Assembly: GCA_037179385.1 (NCBI GenBank)
Contig: CM074179.1
Location: forward strand, 1-64,000
Length of the DNA: 64,000 bases
Origin: Holothuria scabra
Lineage: Eukaryota > Echinodermata > Holothuroidea > Aspidochirotida > Holothuriidae
Reading direction: 5' to 3'
Part shown: in pieces, positions 47,891 through 58,006 of the stretch
Layout: each line of letters begins with the position of its first letter
Numbering within the stretch: the first letter of the stretch is position 1
Translations under genes and position numbers: made by a program
Notes under the pieces: model-generated
Seen by the model: the letters and a program-made list of their open reading frames with translations, nothing else
Database searches by the model: none
Told to the model about the DNA's origin: nothing

Positions 47891-48458
47891 AGGTTGTGTG
47901 ACACGTCAGCAAATTGACCTGACTTTTCTTGGCAATTATAGAGTGAACTGTTCTTAGGAGAACTCCTTCGGAAATATTCCAATATCTTCTCCAGATAAGC
48001 CCACTTTCAATGTTCGAATGTTCCTGAAGAAACGTGTTGCTTAAGCAAAAATATTGATGTGGAGTGCTGTATAATGCTGATATTTCTTTTGTTAACCATA
48101 TTTAAGTTAATTCTTAATTACTCATCAGATAGTTTGGTGATTGATACTGATGATTTGCGAGGACACAAATTAAACTTCCAAAAAACAAACCTCAAGGGAA
48201 AACAAATGTTACAACTGTCCTTGAAATGAAGATTATAAAAACAAAGGATAACATTAGCCATATATGGTATGTCCCTCCCATGAAATCACAAGATTTGCAC
48301 ACTGAGCTCATATTTGTTAATGATTAAGTGAAAATCAGAAATTGCCATGTAAAATGGTCAATTTTTGATAGATTTTGTGGAAATTGTGGCTACTTTCATG
48401 GTTTTTAATGCTTTTTACATCCAATACCTAACTTTGTAAATTTCTTGTCACATTACCT
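47891..48458. mobile_element. TTAA-flanked MITE, 568 bp
   Basis: AGGTTGTGTGACA at the left and the inverse of AGGTAATGTGACA at the right match at 11 of 13 bases. Both are bordered by TTAA (47887-47890 and 48459-48462). TTAA targets with purine-initial ends fit Kolobok-like elements, though the TIR is short and imperfect. No transposase inside. Confidence 0.5.
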
Positions 48459-48714
48459 TTAACACAGTTGAACATACATAGCGTAGTTGAATTAGAAAAT
48501 TGCTTGAGGTTGGGCAAATCATTAGCATTTTACCCAATTATTGGAAATAAAAATTTTCCATAAATTGAGCGAAACTTGCTCAAAAATTTTGCATGTGCTA
48601 CATTTCCCTTAACATTGGGTGTTTTTGTGCTTATGTGCTAAGAGAGTTCAAAGCTCCTATCTACAGTAGGCGAACCAAAAATCATATGAAGTTCGTTCCA
48701 CAGAGGTAATTAAC

Positions 48715-48825
48715 TTCGGAATACCCCGTGGGGACTCCCCTTCCACTTCCTTGCCGTTGGGATATAGAATACGCCCACTGTGTTTCCCGTCTGTCGTAAG
48801 AGGCGAATAAAGGGATGGACTTGGG
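48715..48825 (+). mobile_element. SINE-like repeat, family 2, copy b (fragment)
   Basis: GGATATAGAATACGCCCAC, then CCCGTCTGTCGTAAGAGGCG and AATAAAGGG match the family-2 core at 40545-40600. The conserved tail is missing. Confidence 0.55.
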
Positions 48826-48838
48826 CCGCTTTTTTCTG

Positions 48839-48860
48839 CAGTGGCGTACGTAGTAGGGGC
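48839..48860 (+). mobile_element. hAT-like terminal motif
   Basis: CAGTGGCGTACGTAG followed by AGGGGC resembles the left terminal repeat of many animal hAT elements. It matches, inverted and at 11 of 12 bases, the end at 62483-62494. A matched right end nearby was not found. Confidence 0.4.
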
Positions 48861-49165
48861 ATTGCCGAGATTGGCCGATTATTTTAATACTTTTTCCTGA
48901 AACAGAAAACGCTATGTTCAAAGTGATGTTTGCATTCACTTTCCTGATCCCCATTTAATATACTGTAGTCCCGGAAAAATACTCGATATGGTAAAATTCG
49001 AGCGAAGGTTGAAATCTGCTGGGACATTTTCAATTGCCAAATTAATTCAATTGGCAAACGCCAGGGTGTTCAAGTGCAGTGCCAGTAGAGCCAGTTTCGG
49101 GAAATGGTTATAAATTGGGTAATTTGATTTTTATTTCTATAAATGATGTAGCGTGAGAATGTCTA

Positions 49166-49567
49166 CACTCTAAAATCAAAAGAGTGAACTTAGTCACTCT
49201 TTGATCGAGTGAAAAGTATAAAATCACTCCATAAGAGTGATAATTCACTCCAAGAGGAGCGAAGTTCCCTCCAAATAGAGTGAAGTTCACTCCAAAAAGA
49301 GTGAAATTCCCTTAAAACGAGCGAAGTTTCACTCTTGATGGAGTGCCCACAGTGATCGCTCTTAAAAAAAGAGCGATCATTGCAGGCACTCGTGGAAGAG
49401 TGAATTTCCCCTCTTCCTCTAGTGAATTTCACTCTTTTTGAAGCGAACTTCACTCTTTTTGGAGGGAACTTCACTCCTCTTGGAGTGAATTATCACTCTA
49501 ATGGAGTGAATTTACACTTTTCACTCGATCAACGAGTGACTAAGTTCACTCTTTTGATTTTAGAGTG
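49166..49567. mobile_element. full-length foldback MITE, 402 bp, TA duplication
   Basis: The whole element is one long inverted repeat. The left half from CACTCTAAAATCAAAAGAG is the near-perfect inverse of the right half, meeting at the centre in TGATCGCTCTT/AAGAGCGATCA near 49353-49381. Both ends are bordered by TA (49164-49165 and 49568-49569). Inside, GAGTGA or GAGTGAA recurs about every 20 bp, so each arm is also an internal repeat. Tc1/mariner-type by target site only. Confidence 0.8.
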
Positions 49568-49569
49568 TA

Positions 49570-49870
49570 TACATAAATCTGCCTGAAAATTGATATCAAA
49601 CCACCTTATAACGTAACCCTTTTCCAAAGGCAGCAACAAATAGAAGGAACATCACTTAGAGTTGGGATTCGGGCAGTCACACAATTTCATTAATTCATCA
49701 TTTACGGGTAATGAATTTACCCAAGGATCGCAATAGAGTAAAATCCATTTGGCAAGTTTCAATTCCGTTTAAAACAGTTTCACCCCGAAAATATACAAGA
49801 CTTTTTCATACAATGGAAGTGGTACATTTTATTTGGTAAATTTCTAATAAAAATGGCTACTGCTGAGAAC
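49570..49870. other. no feature recognised
   Basis: Short AT-rich spacer between the foldback MITE and the next dispersed repeat. Confidence 0.4.
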
Positions 49871-49874
49871 CAAC

Positions 49875-50110
49875 ACCTTCTAAGCCTGGAAATGCCATTC
49901 CTGGGTGTCTGAAGGTCCGATTTTTCAGAAGTTTGTGTTCGCTCCGCGCCAACGAATGAAGGCACTTTTACTTACATTGTCTTTCCCAGCAGAATTTGTT
50001 TCAAATGACCAATTTCTTCAAACGGTAATTCTTACAGCCCTATTAGTATGGGGAAACTGCCATTTTCGACTGCTTGAGAAGGCCTGATTTTCAAAATTTC
50101 TGTTCGAAAT
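49875..50110 (+). repeat. dispersed GGAAATGCCATTTCC family, copies c and d
   Basis: Copy c (49878-49960) has CTGGAAATGCCATTCC, GTCTGAAGGTCCGATTT and TTCGCTCCGCGCCAACGAATG. Copy d (50050-50110) has GGGGAAACTGCCATTTTCG, CTTGAGAAGGCCTGATTT and CAAAATTTCTGTTCG. They lie in tandem with about 90 bp between. Confidence 0.55.
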
Positions 50111-50511
50111 TTCAAAATTTCTGAAAGCCTTTATGGCAGAATTACGTTTTGGGAGTAAGAGAAAACTCCAAATTGAAACGTTCGCGTTCGCCTTTGCCGA
50201 TCACTGTTGCTCTTTTATTTTGACTTCTAAAAGTATGCAAATTTAAAAACAGATTTTACTTCCAAAGAAAGAGTACATGGCATTAGATTGCGTGTAAAGA
50301 CAGTTTTATCCCCATTTACCACCGCAATCCAACCCCAATTCATCTTTCAATAATACTCCCGTCAAAATGGAAGGTATTTCACCATTTTGCACCTAGGAGC
50401 CTTAAAACCTAAAAATTAACTCCCTTTAGATCCCACCACCAGACCGGCGATGACTCGACGTATGACACCGCTTCCCCTTTCATGAAATTCCTGCGCACGC
50501 CATTGTTTGTC

Positions 50512-50567
50512 TGGATGACACTAAATAACACCTCGGTGTCGTTATGCCGACTATTCTCATCTAACCA
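50512..50567 (+). mobile_element. SINE-like family 2, tail fragment
   Basis: TGACACTAAATAACAC, CGGTGTCGTTA and CTCATCTAACC match the family-2 tail at 40665-40710 with decay. Confidence 0.4.
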
Positions 50568-50603
50568 ACCGACCACCTTCTCACTTACCTCTTCTCTCAA
50601 CAA

Positions 50604-52429
50604 ACATCACTTGAAAGTATATAGTGAGCTCTTTAAATAATATGGAGTACCTGATCCTGATTATTCCAATTACAACCTATTGTTTAAATAGTCACAATTC
50701 TTTAGTTACCTCTTCCTTGCGGTAACTTCTTACTTTCTCTGCCTGTATAGAAATAAAGAAATTTTAATAAACATCAACATAAACATTCGAACTCGGTCTT
50801 TTCCTCCTTGGACAAGAATTACTATACAAGGCAGTACCTTGCGTAGAATAAGAATATTTAAAGATGAAGCTTTTGATAAACTGCGATAGTTGTAACTGAA
50901 TACTTTTTCTCAATTTCAGGCCAACACTACGTGTTTCAACCACGTCTTCCTGAAATTTCTATTTCAGGTTTTGTCCCTTTGGTATGATATCTAAATATGT
51001 TCATGGTCCCATTGCTATAATTGTGGGAACTGAGCCAAAACACAATCTAAGTTATGGCTTTTCAAACTTTTACTTAGCTTTCCACATTTGGCACTAACTG
51101 AATGTGAATTTACAAGAGTCAATAGTACAGAGAGGGCAAAACATTTGAAGTAAATCAAATCACTGTTTACTATTTTTGACATCTTCTATTCATGAAAAAT
51201 ACCCAACTGAGAACCATCGATTTATATATTTGACCTTAAATATACCCATTAAACATGACCTGCCGTCTCTTGAAAATGCATTAAAATCTATGCCGGATTT
51301 TGGATAACGTCACAAATAACCCTTGTCGTAACTTTGATTGCGAACCGATTCAATACACTATCAATGATTAACATCATCGATAGCCTATCCAAATGGCACT
51401 CGTGCATTGAATCACTTTGCAGTCGAAGTTAAGGCAAGGGTATTAATTGTGACGTCATCCAGAATTCAGCAAAATTTGTGTTGCATTGTCACGAGACGAC
51501 TGGTTATATTTAAAGGACAACAGCAATCGTCTGAAAATTATTTTGAAGCAACAGCTAAATCTCACAATATTCTACCCACTTCTTTTCAAAGTATCTTTCA
51601 AAATAATTTCGGACTTCAACATTTCATATTCAAGGTAAATCAAGTAGTGGCACCCAATAAATTTCACATTTGAAAAAAAAGTACTGTCACATGACCCTGA
51701 AGAGCCAATCATGAAACTGGACAGTGTACTACACTACTTCTCTCATGCCCCTTTGCAATAACTTCAGCATATTGTAAGATATGACCATGATTTAGTGTCT
51801 GCTTTCCGTTTATAGATATCTTCTCTATGATCGAAAAATGAAAGAAGTATTCATTAAATACAATCGTTTGTCTTTTGAGTACACGAACATAGAAAAGGGA
51901 ATTTTCACTATATAATGATTCAGATGAACATTCTGCACTTACAGAGTAGCAATCTCCGTTTCACCAACAGCTCTCCGAAGAAGGAATGGGACGACGGCGT
52001 TTTTTTTTTTTTTTTAAATTTGATAGGGTAACAAATTTTCCCGATGGGTATTGTTTAACTGGAATTTTCAGTGCCGCTTTACCTGTTTATTGTTCAGGAG
52101 TAAGATCACCGTGCGATATGATTTTACAACACCCTGTAATTTTGAATAATCTGTACTTATTGACTTATTTTAAATTCATTATTGCCTCTTTATTCATCAG
52201 CATCTTTGATGAAACTTGTTTCCCCCAAAAATATTGATCTCAGGCAAACTGATAACAGGTTTTGAAAAGAAAATCCACAGAAATTATATTCTTAGTTCTA
52301 CCAAGGTTTGTAGGTCTGGTCTGGAGAATATCCCAAGATGCATTCAATAAACGTGAGCAGTAAAATCTGCTTTGCAGTATGTTTCTTTGATTCTTTTAAT
52401 TTCAACAAGGAGTTTATTAGTTAGGTAGT
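50604..52429. other. no gene recognised
   Basis: AT-rich with short ORFs only and a run of about 17 T near 51999. No supported element, exon or RNA gene. Confidence 0.35.
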
Positions 52430-52525
52430 TAGATGCAGTTTTACGACCCAGTTTCCAACCTATTGGTTCAAGTCGAGCCTCCCACTGCCTTTTACCAGTT
52501 GTGACTCACTGGCATGTTTTCCCTA
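52430..52525 (-). mobile_element. tRNA-derived SINE, family 1, copy c (3' fragment)
   Basis: CCCAGTTTCCAACCTATTGG, AAGTCGAGCC, CAGTTGTGACTCACTGGC and GTTTTCCCTAC match 40089-40170 in the same orientation. The tRNA-like head is absent. Confidence 0.6.
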
Positions 52526-52576
52526 CAATGATAACGTGAGATTTTTTTCTGTTCAAAAGTTACAAACATATTTTAC

Positions 52577-52624
52577 CTCCTTTTCGTATTGTTCAGGTGT
52601 TATCGGCTCGAGATCGTCTTCGTC
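52577..52624 (-). CDS. candidate 48-nt internal exon, gene unknown
   Basis: On the minus strand a pyrimidine-rich CTCTAATTTTTCAG acceptor precedes 48 nt that encode DEDDLEPITPEQYEKE in phase 0, ending at GAG followed by GTAAAATATG, a good donor. The acidic peptide looks like real protein sequence, unlike the surrounding ORFs. I do not recognise the protein. If real, this window's right half lies in an intron-rich host gene on the minus strand. No partner exon was identified, so a chance exon-like pattern remains possible. Confidence 0.4.
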
Positions 52625-53103
52625 CTGAAAAATTAGAGATAGTGTATTACGTTTAACACACAACAATTTTACTGTTAAATTTTTGTGGTGGTCATTGTTT
52701 CTATGTTTGGTTGTCTGGGCTCTTCGTGTCTCCTTTGTTACATCGGTGTTGGAAATGAACCGGAGAAAGTCTTCCTTTTCTTCACCTCTCCCGCCCCCCC
52801 CCCCAACTTCCAACGAAACCGAGTTTGGGACGGCCACAACAAAATGTGCCAGTTTTTCCCAGGAATTTAATGGGCCACATCGAACACCACGCATAAAACA
52901 GCTTAAAAGGATATTATACAATCAACTTTATTGGTACAGGTAAAAGAATTTCCCACGGCCGTAATGGTTCACAAAAGGGAGAATACGATAGGTATGAACG
53001 AACACTTATGTAAAAAGGCAGTTTCAGGACAAGCGGTTGGCGCTCTGTGTCAGCACATGTGATGGCTTTCACCGTTTCACGTAGGTTTTCAGTGAGCTAT
53101 CAG
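52625..53103. other. no feature recognised
   Basis: Would be intron upstream of the candidate exon. It contains a run of about 10 C near 52795 and nothing else recognisable. Confidence 0.3.
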
Positions 53104-53135
53104 CAGAGGCGCAGCTAGACATTTTTGCAGGGGAA
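53104..53135 (+). mobile_element. hAT-like terminal motif
   Basis: CAGAGGCGCAGCTAG followed by GCAGGGG resembles a hAT left end. No matching right end or 8-bp duplication was found. Confidence 0.3.
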
Positions 53136-53814
53136 AAGCACCAAAATTTTCCAAATTTTTGTAAGTGTTAACAGCAGTTCTGTGAGGATGTCATATTCAC
53201 CTTTTTAAACAAATATTTGAAAATGTGGAACTTGTATCGAAGAGAATTTTGGATTCTAGGTTTCTTATATAGGGAAATGTGAGAAAAGGGAATTTCTGAA
53301 GAATATTTATTTCGTACTGGCAACTTCTCAAATTGCAGGATTGTTGGTGCTACACAATGCTATCTAAGGCCAAAAAATTAATGATCTTCGAAGACATTTT
53401 AAAAGTCAAGAGCTCATGTTGGAGAAAATTTGGAATTTAATGAAAGAAAATTCACGCAAGTAGCACTGTAGTTGCCGATGTCGCTTGACGATGTTGTGAT
53501 TTCGTATTTTTCAGAGTTTCCAAAGTTTACCAAATAAATTATTAACGAACACTCTGCATTCGAAGAGTAGAAAATTGCGGCACGCGAAGCACGGAAGATT
53601 TGGCACTTATTACAAATAAGTAATGGAAGAATGAACCTTTTTCTGAAAGTGAGAGAGAGAATACAAAATTTCGTGACATAAGAGATGGAAAACCACGCTG
53701 TCGTTGGCTGGTGTCACTAATAGCAAGTCTGCGAATTTTTTCACTTTTCAGAGCCAGAGAGAAATTACCCCCTGTACCCTATGGAATATGGAACGCCAAA
53801 AAGGCAAGGTTTGT

Positions 53815-54418
53815 TGTTGTTTCAAATTATATCGTTCATTTGTTTGTCGTTGTTCATTTCTATTTCGTCGCTATTTTTCATTTTGTTCCTTTATTTCGTT
53901 GCCTCAATCTATTTTGTTTTCAAATTCTATTCTGTACTCAATTTAAAATTCGATGCCCGTTTCTATTTAGTTTCCTAGTTCTATTTTGTTGTCTATTTCT
54001 ATTTTTTCTTATCAACTTTTAATCCGTTATCACTTTCTAACTCGTTGTCTATTTCTGTTTCAGTGTCAATTTCCAGTTTGTTGTCGGTAACTATTTCGTT
54101 GCCTATTTTTTTTTATTGTTAACTGCTATTTCGTTGTTAATTTATTATCCCTTGTTCGTTTCTATTTCGTTCTATTTCTATTTCGTCGTTTATTTCTGTT
54201 GTGTTGTCAACTTCTAATCTGTTATCACTTTCTAATGCGTTGACTATTTTTAATCCGTTGTTCATTTCTATTTCGTTGTCAGATGCTGTTTCGTTCCTCC
54301 TCGCGATCTAGCCTGTTGTGTAAATGCAGTTCGTTGCACACTTCAAGTTTGTTGTTCATTTTTAATCGGTTGTTCATTTTTAATCGGTTGTTCATTTTTA
54401 ATCGGTTGTTCAAAATCG
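53815..54418. repeat. degenerate 18-bp minisatellite
   Basis: Units close to CGTTGTCTATTTCTATTT repeat across about 600 bp, with heavy decay on the left. The last three copies, GGTTGTTCATTTTTAATC (54364 on), are exact. Apparent ORFs of Phe, Leu and Val are translations of the repeat. Confidence 0.8.
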
Positions 54419-54750
54419 GTGGCGCTCTTCATTAACTCTTTGGAGACAAAGCTGGACTGTCGGAGCGCCAGAGTTTCTCATATCACGTTCAAATCTCATT
54501 TCATAGCAGATCTTAAGTCATACCAGCGTTGCTGATTTGGGACCTCTTCTCATATTTTGCAGGTTTGTACATTATGGCGACAATCTTGAAAAGATTGGGA
54601 TATAATCGACGTGTGATCGATGCAGAACTATTCAGAAAGAAGTTGATGATCAGTTAAATGTGTTCCTTTTAAGAATACATGTAATCCTACCCGAAAGGCT
54701 ACCTGGGCTGAGTGCCACCTTTAGTTTGCACAGAGCGTTAAGAAAATTTA
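54419..54750. other. no feature recognised
   Basis: Sequence between the minisatellite and the next dispersed repeat; nothing supported. Confidence 0.35.
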
Positions 54751-54754
54751 ATCC

Positions 54755-55020
54755 AACCCTTCGGCAGCAGGAAATGGCATTTCCGGGCTGTGCCCCTGGA
54801 AATCCTTGTGCCCCGTGCGTCCCCCAAATGGGATTTCGGATTTTCAATAGAAAATGTATTCTGTGAGCCGTGTGAGTACCAGACTTCGTATGATTTGACT
54901 TTTCTTTCGTTAAGAAAAGACAGCATTTCTTATGTTCTTCAAATGAAAACTCGCTTTAAACATCCGGGAAATGCCATTTCCTGCTGTCTGCGGGACTGTC
55001 TTTTCTTTACGCTCAATGCA
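54755..55020. repeat. dispersed GGAAATGCCATTTCC family, copies e and f
   Basis: Copy e near 54760-54850 is inverted (CGGCAGCAGGAAATGGCATTTCC). Copy f at 54955-55015 is direct (CCGGGAAATGCCATTTCC, TGCTGTCTGCGGG, TCTTTACGCTC). The two form an inverted pair about 180 bp apart. Confidence 0.55.
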
Positions 55021-55604
55021 AACTGAAGGTGATGAACATCCAAGGTAGTCTTTCTTACAGGAGTTTGTTTCCTTAAGAAGAACATAACTATCAACTGCTT
55101 ACTCTATACAGTTGAGCTTCTCCAACCCCCTTTTCAAAATGTCTGCCTATTGCCGCTCCTGTAATAATTGTGTTACCAATAAAATCTTACTTGAAGTTAA
55201 AAGAATTTATTTTAAGACCTAGTGTTTAGTCAATAGAATTACCCACAAAATGACGAATTTAGTACTTCACAATACCCTAAAACCCAAGCTTCCTGAAACT
55301 TCGCCCGGACCCCCACTAGGCTGTGGACCTGGACCCTACCAGGGAGCTCAAAGAGGGCCCTGGATCCAACTCGGTAGGGCCGCGCGTGTCATTAAGTGCC
55401 CCATGAAAATCCTTGTGCCCCTAGAATGAAAAGGCTGGCGACGCAAACTGGATAAGGACGCCTAGGGCCGTATTTTGAGGAAACTATTGGTATTGGTACA
55501 GGACATATCGTATCCTCATTGTTTGAAATTATCCTTTGAGTACTATGAGGCTTGATATTCTGGTTCAGTGACGGCAGGGTAGCTTCTTCGATAATCTGCG
55601 GTCT
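55021..55604. other. no feature recognised
   Basis: Includes GGACCCCCAC-like and CCTGGACCC words near 55310-55340, similar to the repeat at 60960, but no defined element. Confidence 0.35.
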
Positions 55605-55608
55605 TTAA

Positions 55609-56504
55609 AGCAGCTTATGCTGTTTGATGAAAAATAAATAACCTTCATCGTTAATCTTTAATCTTGCTCTTCCATTTGATACCAACCTGGTAGAAATCCT
55701 TCACACCATTTTGTTTCGGTGAAATTTCACTAATTAGAGCGCTAATTACAATAGAAAGAAACCTCATCTACTTTTTTCGGCTAAACTCTTATGCAAAGAC
55801 AACGGGCTCTTATCTCAATTTGACCAATCACAATGCAAGAAATGAATGACGAAAAATTATGCCCACCCTTTGACACAACTATGTACGTATTGCCAATGTA
55901 TCACATGTTGTGTACATGCATTACAGATCCTTTTACAACCGTTCCCAATAGAGAATGACAGTTAGTTTCACACATGTAGCCCAAAGATTGTTTTGAATGC
56001 CAAGCCACAGCATCAAATCAAAGAGAAAATGAACATTATCTTGAAACTAATTGGGACGGATTAAAATAGCACAATCAGCGACAAAATTAAAAACTGAACG
56101 ATGCAGCCGAAACGAGTGAATAGGCATTTGTCACTGAATCTGGGTTCACAAATAAAAACCAACGAATTGCGCAGCCGGTTCCATGCGATGTGCAAATTGG
56201 ACACGTAAAGGCCTTCGAATAACTGATGTATCAATTGAACAAAATTTCACTGTCTGTTTTGTTTACGTTTTCTCAAAATGACCTTCTAAATATGCATCAA
56301 ATTCATTGGGCGGAGCTAGAGCCAGATTATAAGGTAGAGTAGCGTTTGGAAACCGTTGAAATCTTTTCGATTTTTTCGAATTTTTGCTCATTTTCGGAGA
56401 AAAGACTAAGGAACGTTAGTTTTTAAAGCTTTTTACATTTGTATGTAGTACAGCCCATACATTTGGTGAACACTGGAAATGTAAAAATAACAGCATAAGC
56501 TGCT
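55609..56504. mobile_element. 896-bp MITE, TTAA duplication, 16-bp perfect TIR
   Basis: AGCAGCTTATGCTGTT at 55609-55624 is exactly inverted at 56489-56504, and TTAA borders both ends (55605-55608 and 56505-56508). The TIR contains the small palindrome-like CAGCTTATGCTG. TTAA targets with a purine-initial TIR suggest a Kolobok-like, non-autonomous element. No ORF of note. Confidence 0.75.
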
Positions 56505-56599
56505 TTAATCCTACCTGACAGCATTAAAAAGGGTGCATGTTCAATTGCAAGACAGAATGCATAAAAAATCAAACCTTGAAAAATTAGACTGCATACGTA

Positions 56600-56830
56600 T
56601 TATCCAGAGGCTTGCGCAGGTTTTCTCTGAAGCGGGGGGGGGGGGGATGCAGCATGGGCGCAAATCCTTCGCCCCCTCAAGTGAAAAAGCGGGGGGCCAA
56701 ATCGTAATTTGGCCCCCCAAAAATTTGAGTAGACCTAAAAAAAAAAGGGGGTCAGCTCTTTTCGGTGCGTGGTTATTTTTTCTGAACAAAATATGGTTGA
56801 TATATGGCCAACAGCTCCATGCCTAATAGC
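56600..56830. repeat. G/C-rich repeat with strong hairpin
   Basis: A G-run at 56634-56646 is followed by CGCAAATCCTTCGCCCCC, then a perfect 12-bp stem GGGGGGCCAAAT (56691-56702) and ATTTGGCCCCCC (56707-56718) with loop CGTA. This resembles ends of non-autonomous hAT elements but no boundaries are visible. Confidence 0.5.
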
Positions 56831-57655
56831 TCTGAAACACGGCTGTTAACTTTCCTACTCATAAAACTAATTTTACTTTTGACATTCCTTTGCTGACAGC
56901 AGATACGCTACAATTATACAACGGACTACGTATTTTCGAAGCCATATGAAATTCCATGTACGTATCAAACGACAAGTGCACGTCATAATGAATTAAGTGC
57001 ACACGTACACCCACACACGTACGTGGTTTTGATACAACCACCATGGATGAATGCAAGGCTGAAGGCCGGTGTGTGGAGCTTCTAACCGGACCTTGATCTA
57101 GCGAACGACTCCCGATAAAGGCTAAAGCTAGTCGCATTAGCTGACTGAGGGCTATTCACAATTTCACATACATCCATACTCGACCCAGCCGGTGTTAGTT
57201 GCTCATTTGTAAGTGAAATACTAGTAATCTTATCATCTATGAATGGTTTTGGAAGCGACAAGTAACTTTTTAGTTCAAACGCATGTCACCGCATGTCACC
57301 GACGTATAGTTACCCTGATTAGCTTACAGTGTATATTATATAACTATGGTGTACGGCAACTATCTCTCAGACTGAATTCACCGTAGAGGTCAGACCCATG
57401 GGCAGGATTACGGGGGGCACCGATATCTTAAGGCATAAAATACCCCTTTCAGACGTAGACTAGCCTAAAGGCATAAATCCTACCCTTCGTTTCAAAGAAT
57501 TTGTACCCATCCGCGGTACTGTTGGACAAACCTCCAGAAAATGTAGATTGGGGCAATGCCTGTATGAGGTAGGACAGAGGTCGATCGACATTCAGAAGTC
57601 ATGAGCTTTTTGTTGATGTGCCTAATTGTGTTGCTTGCCGTTGGTCACTCTTTAC
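56831..57655. other. no gene recognised
   Basis: CATGGGCAGGATTACGGGGGGC near 57399 resembles a hAT left end and lies 600 bp upstream of the transposase relic, but no partner end or duplication was found. Confidence 0.35.
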
Positions 57656-57985
57656 TGATTCTTCCCGAAGGCAAAAGGAATCTATGCGATCACACTGGTT
57701 ATTGTGTGTTTAATTGTGTATGTGCATGTATGTTTGTGACGCTTGGCTTGTAAAAGCGATATCTTAAGGTAGCTATGACCCTCTCGGGTATGATTCCATG
57801 TAGGCTCTTAGGATATATTCGTTTTTATTTTCAGTTCACTACTTGGTAGGCTTCAAAGGTCAAGTTAGGTTAACAGAGGCCAAATTTACACTTCTCGTCT
57901 TTTTTTTTTTTTTTTTTTTTTTTGTTTCTTGGAAGAAAAACACGGGGTTAGAAATCACTAAGCCTGTAGGCTTTCTGGTTTATGT
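57656..57985 (+). mobile_element. short relative of the 33929-38771 element
   Basis: The head matches CTTCxxGAAGGCAxxxGGAATCTATGC, the TG-rich stretch and GACGCTTGGCTTGTAAAxxCGATATCT. The tail matches AATCACTAAGC and GGCTTTCTGGTT. The interior is under 250 bp and ends in a long T-run (57901-57923), against 4.4 kb of array in the other copy. Confidence 0.6.
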
Positions 57986-58006
57986 TTCAGATTTAAGTTC
58001 ATCACA

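Noticed and set aside
53704..54022. 80-103-codon hydrophobic ORFs resembling membrane proteins
   Set aside because: Phe/Leu/Val-rich translation of the 18-bp TATTTC-type minisatellite.
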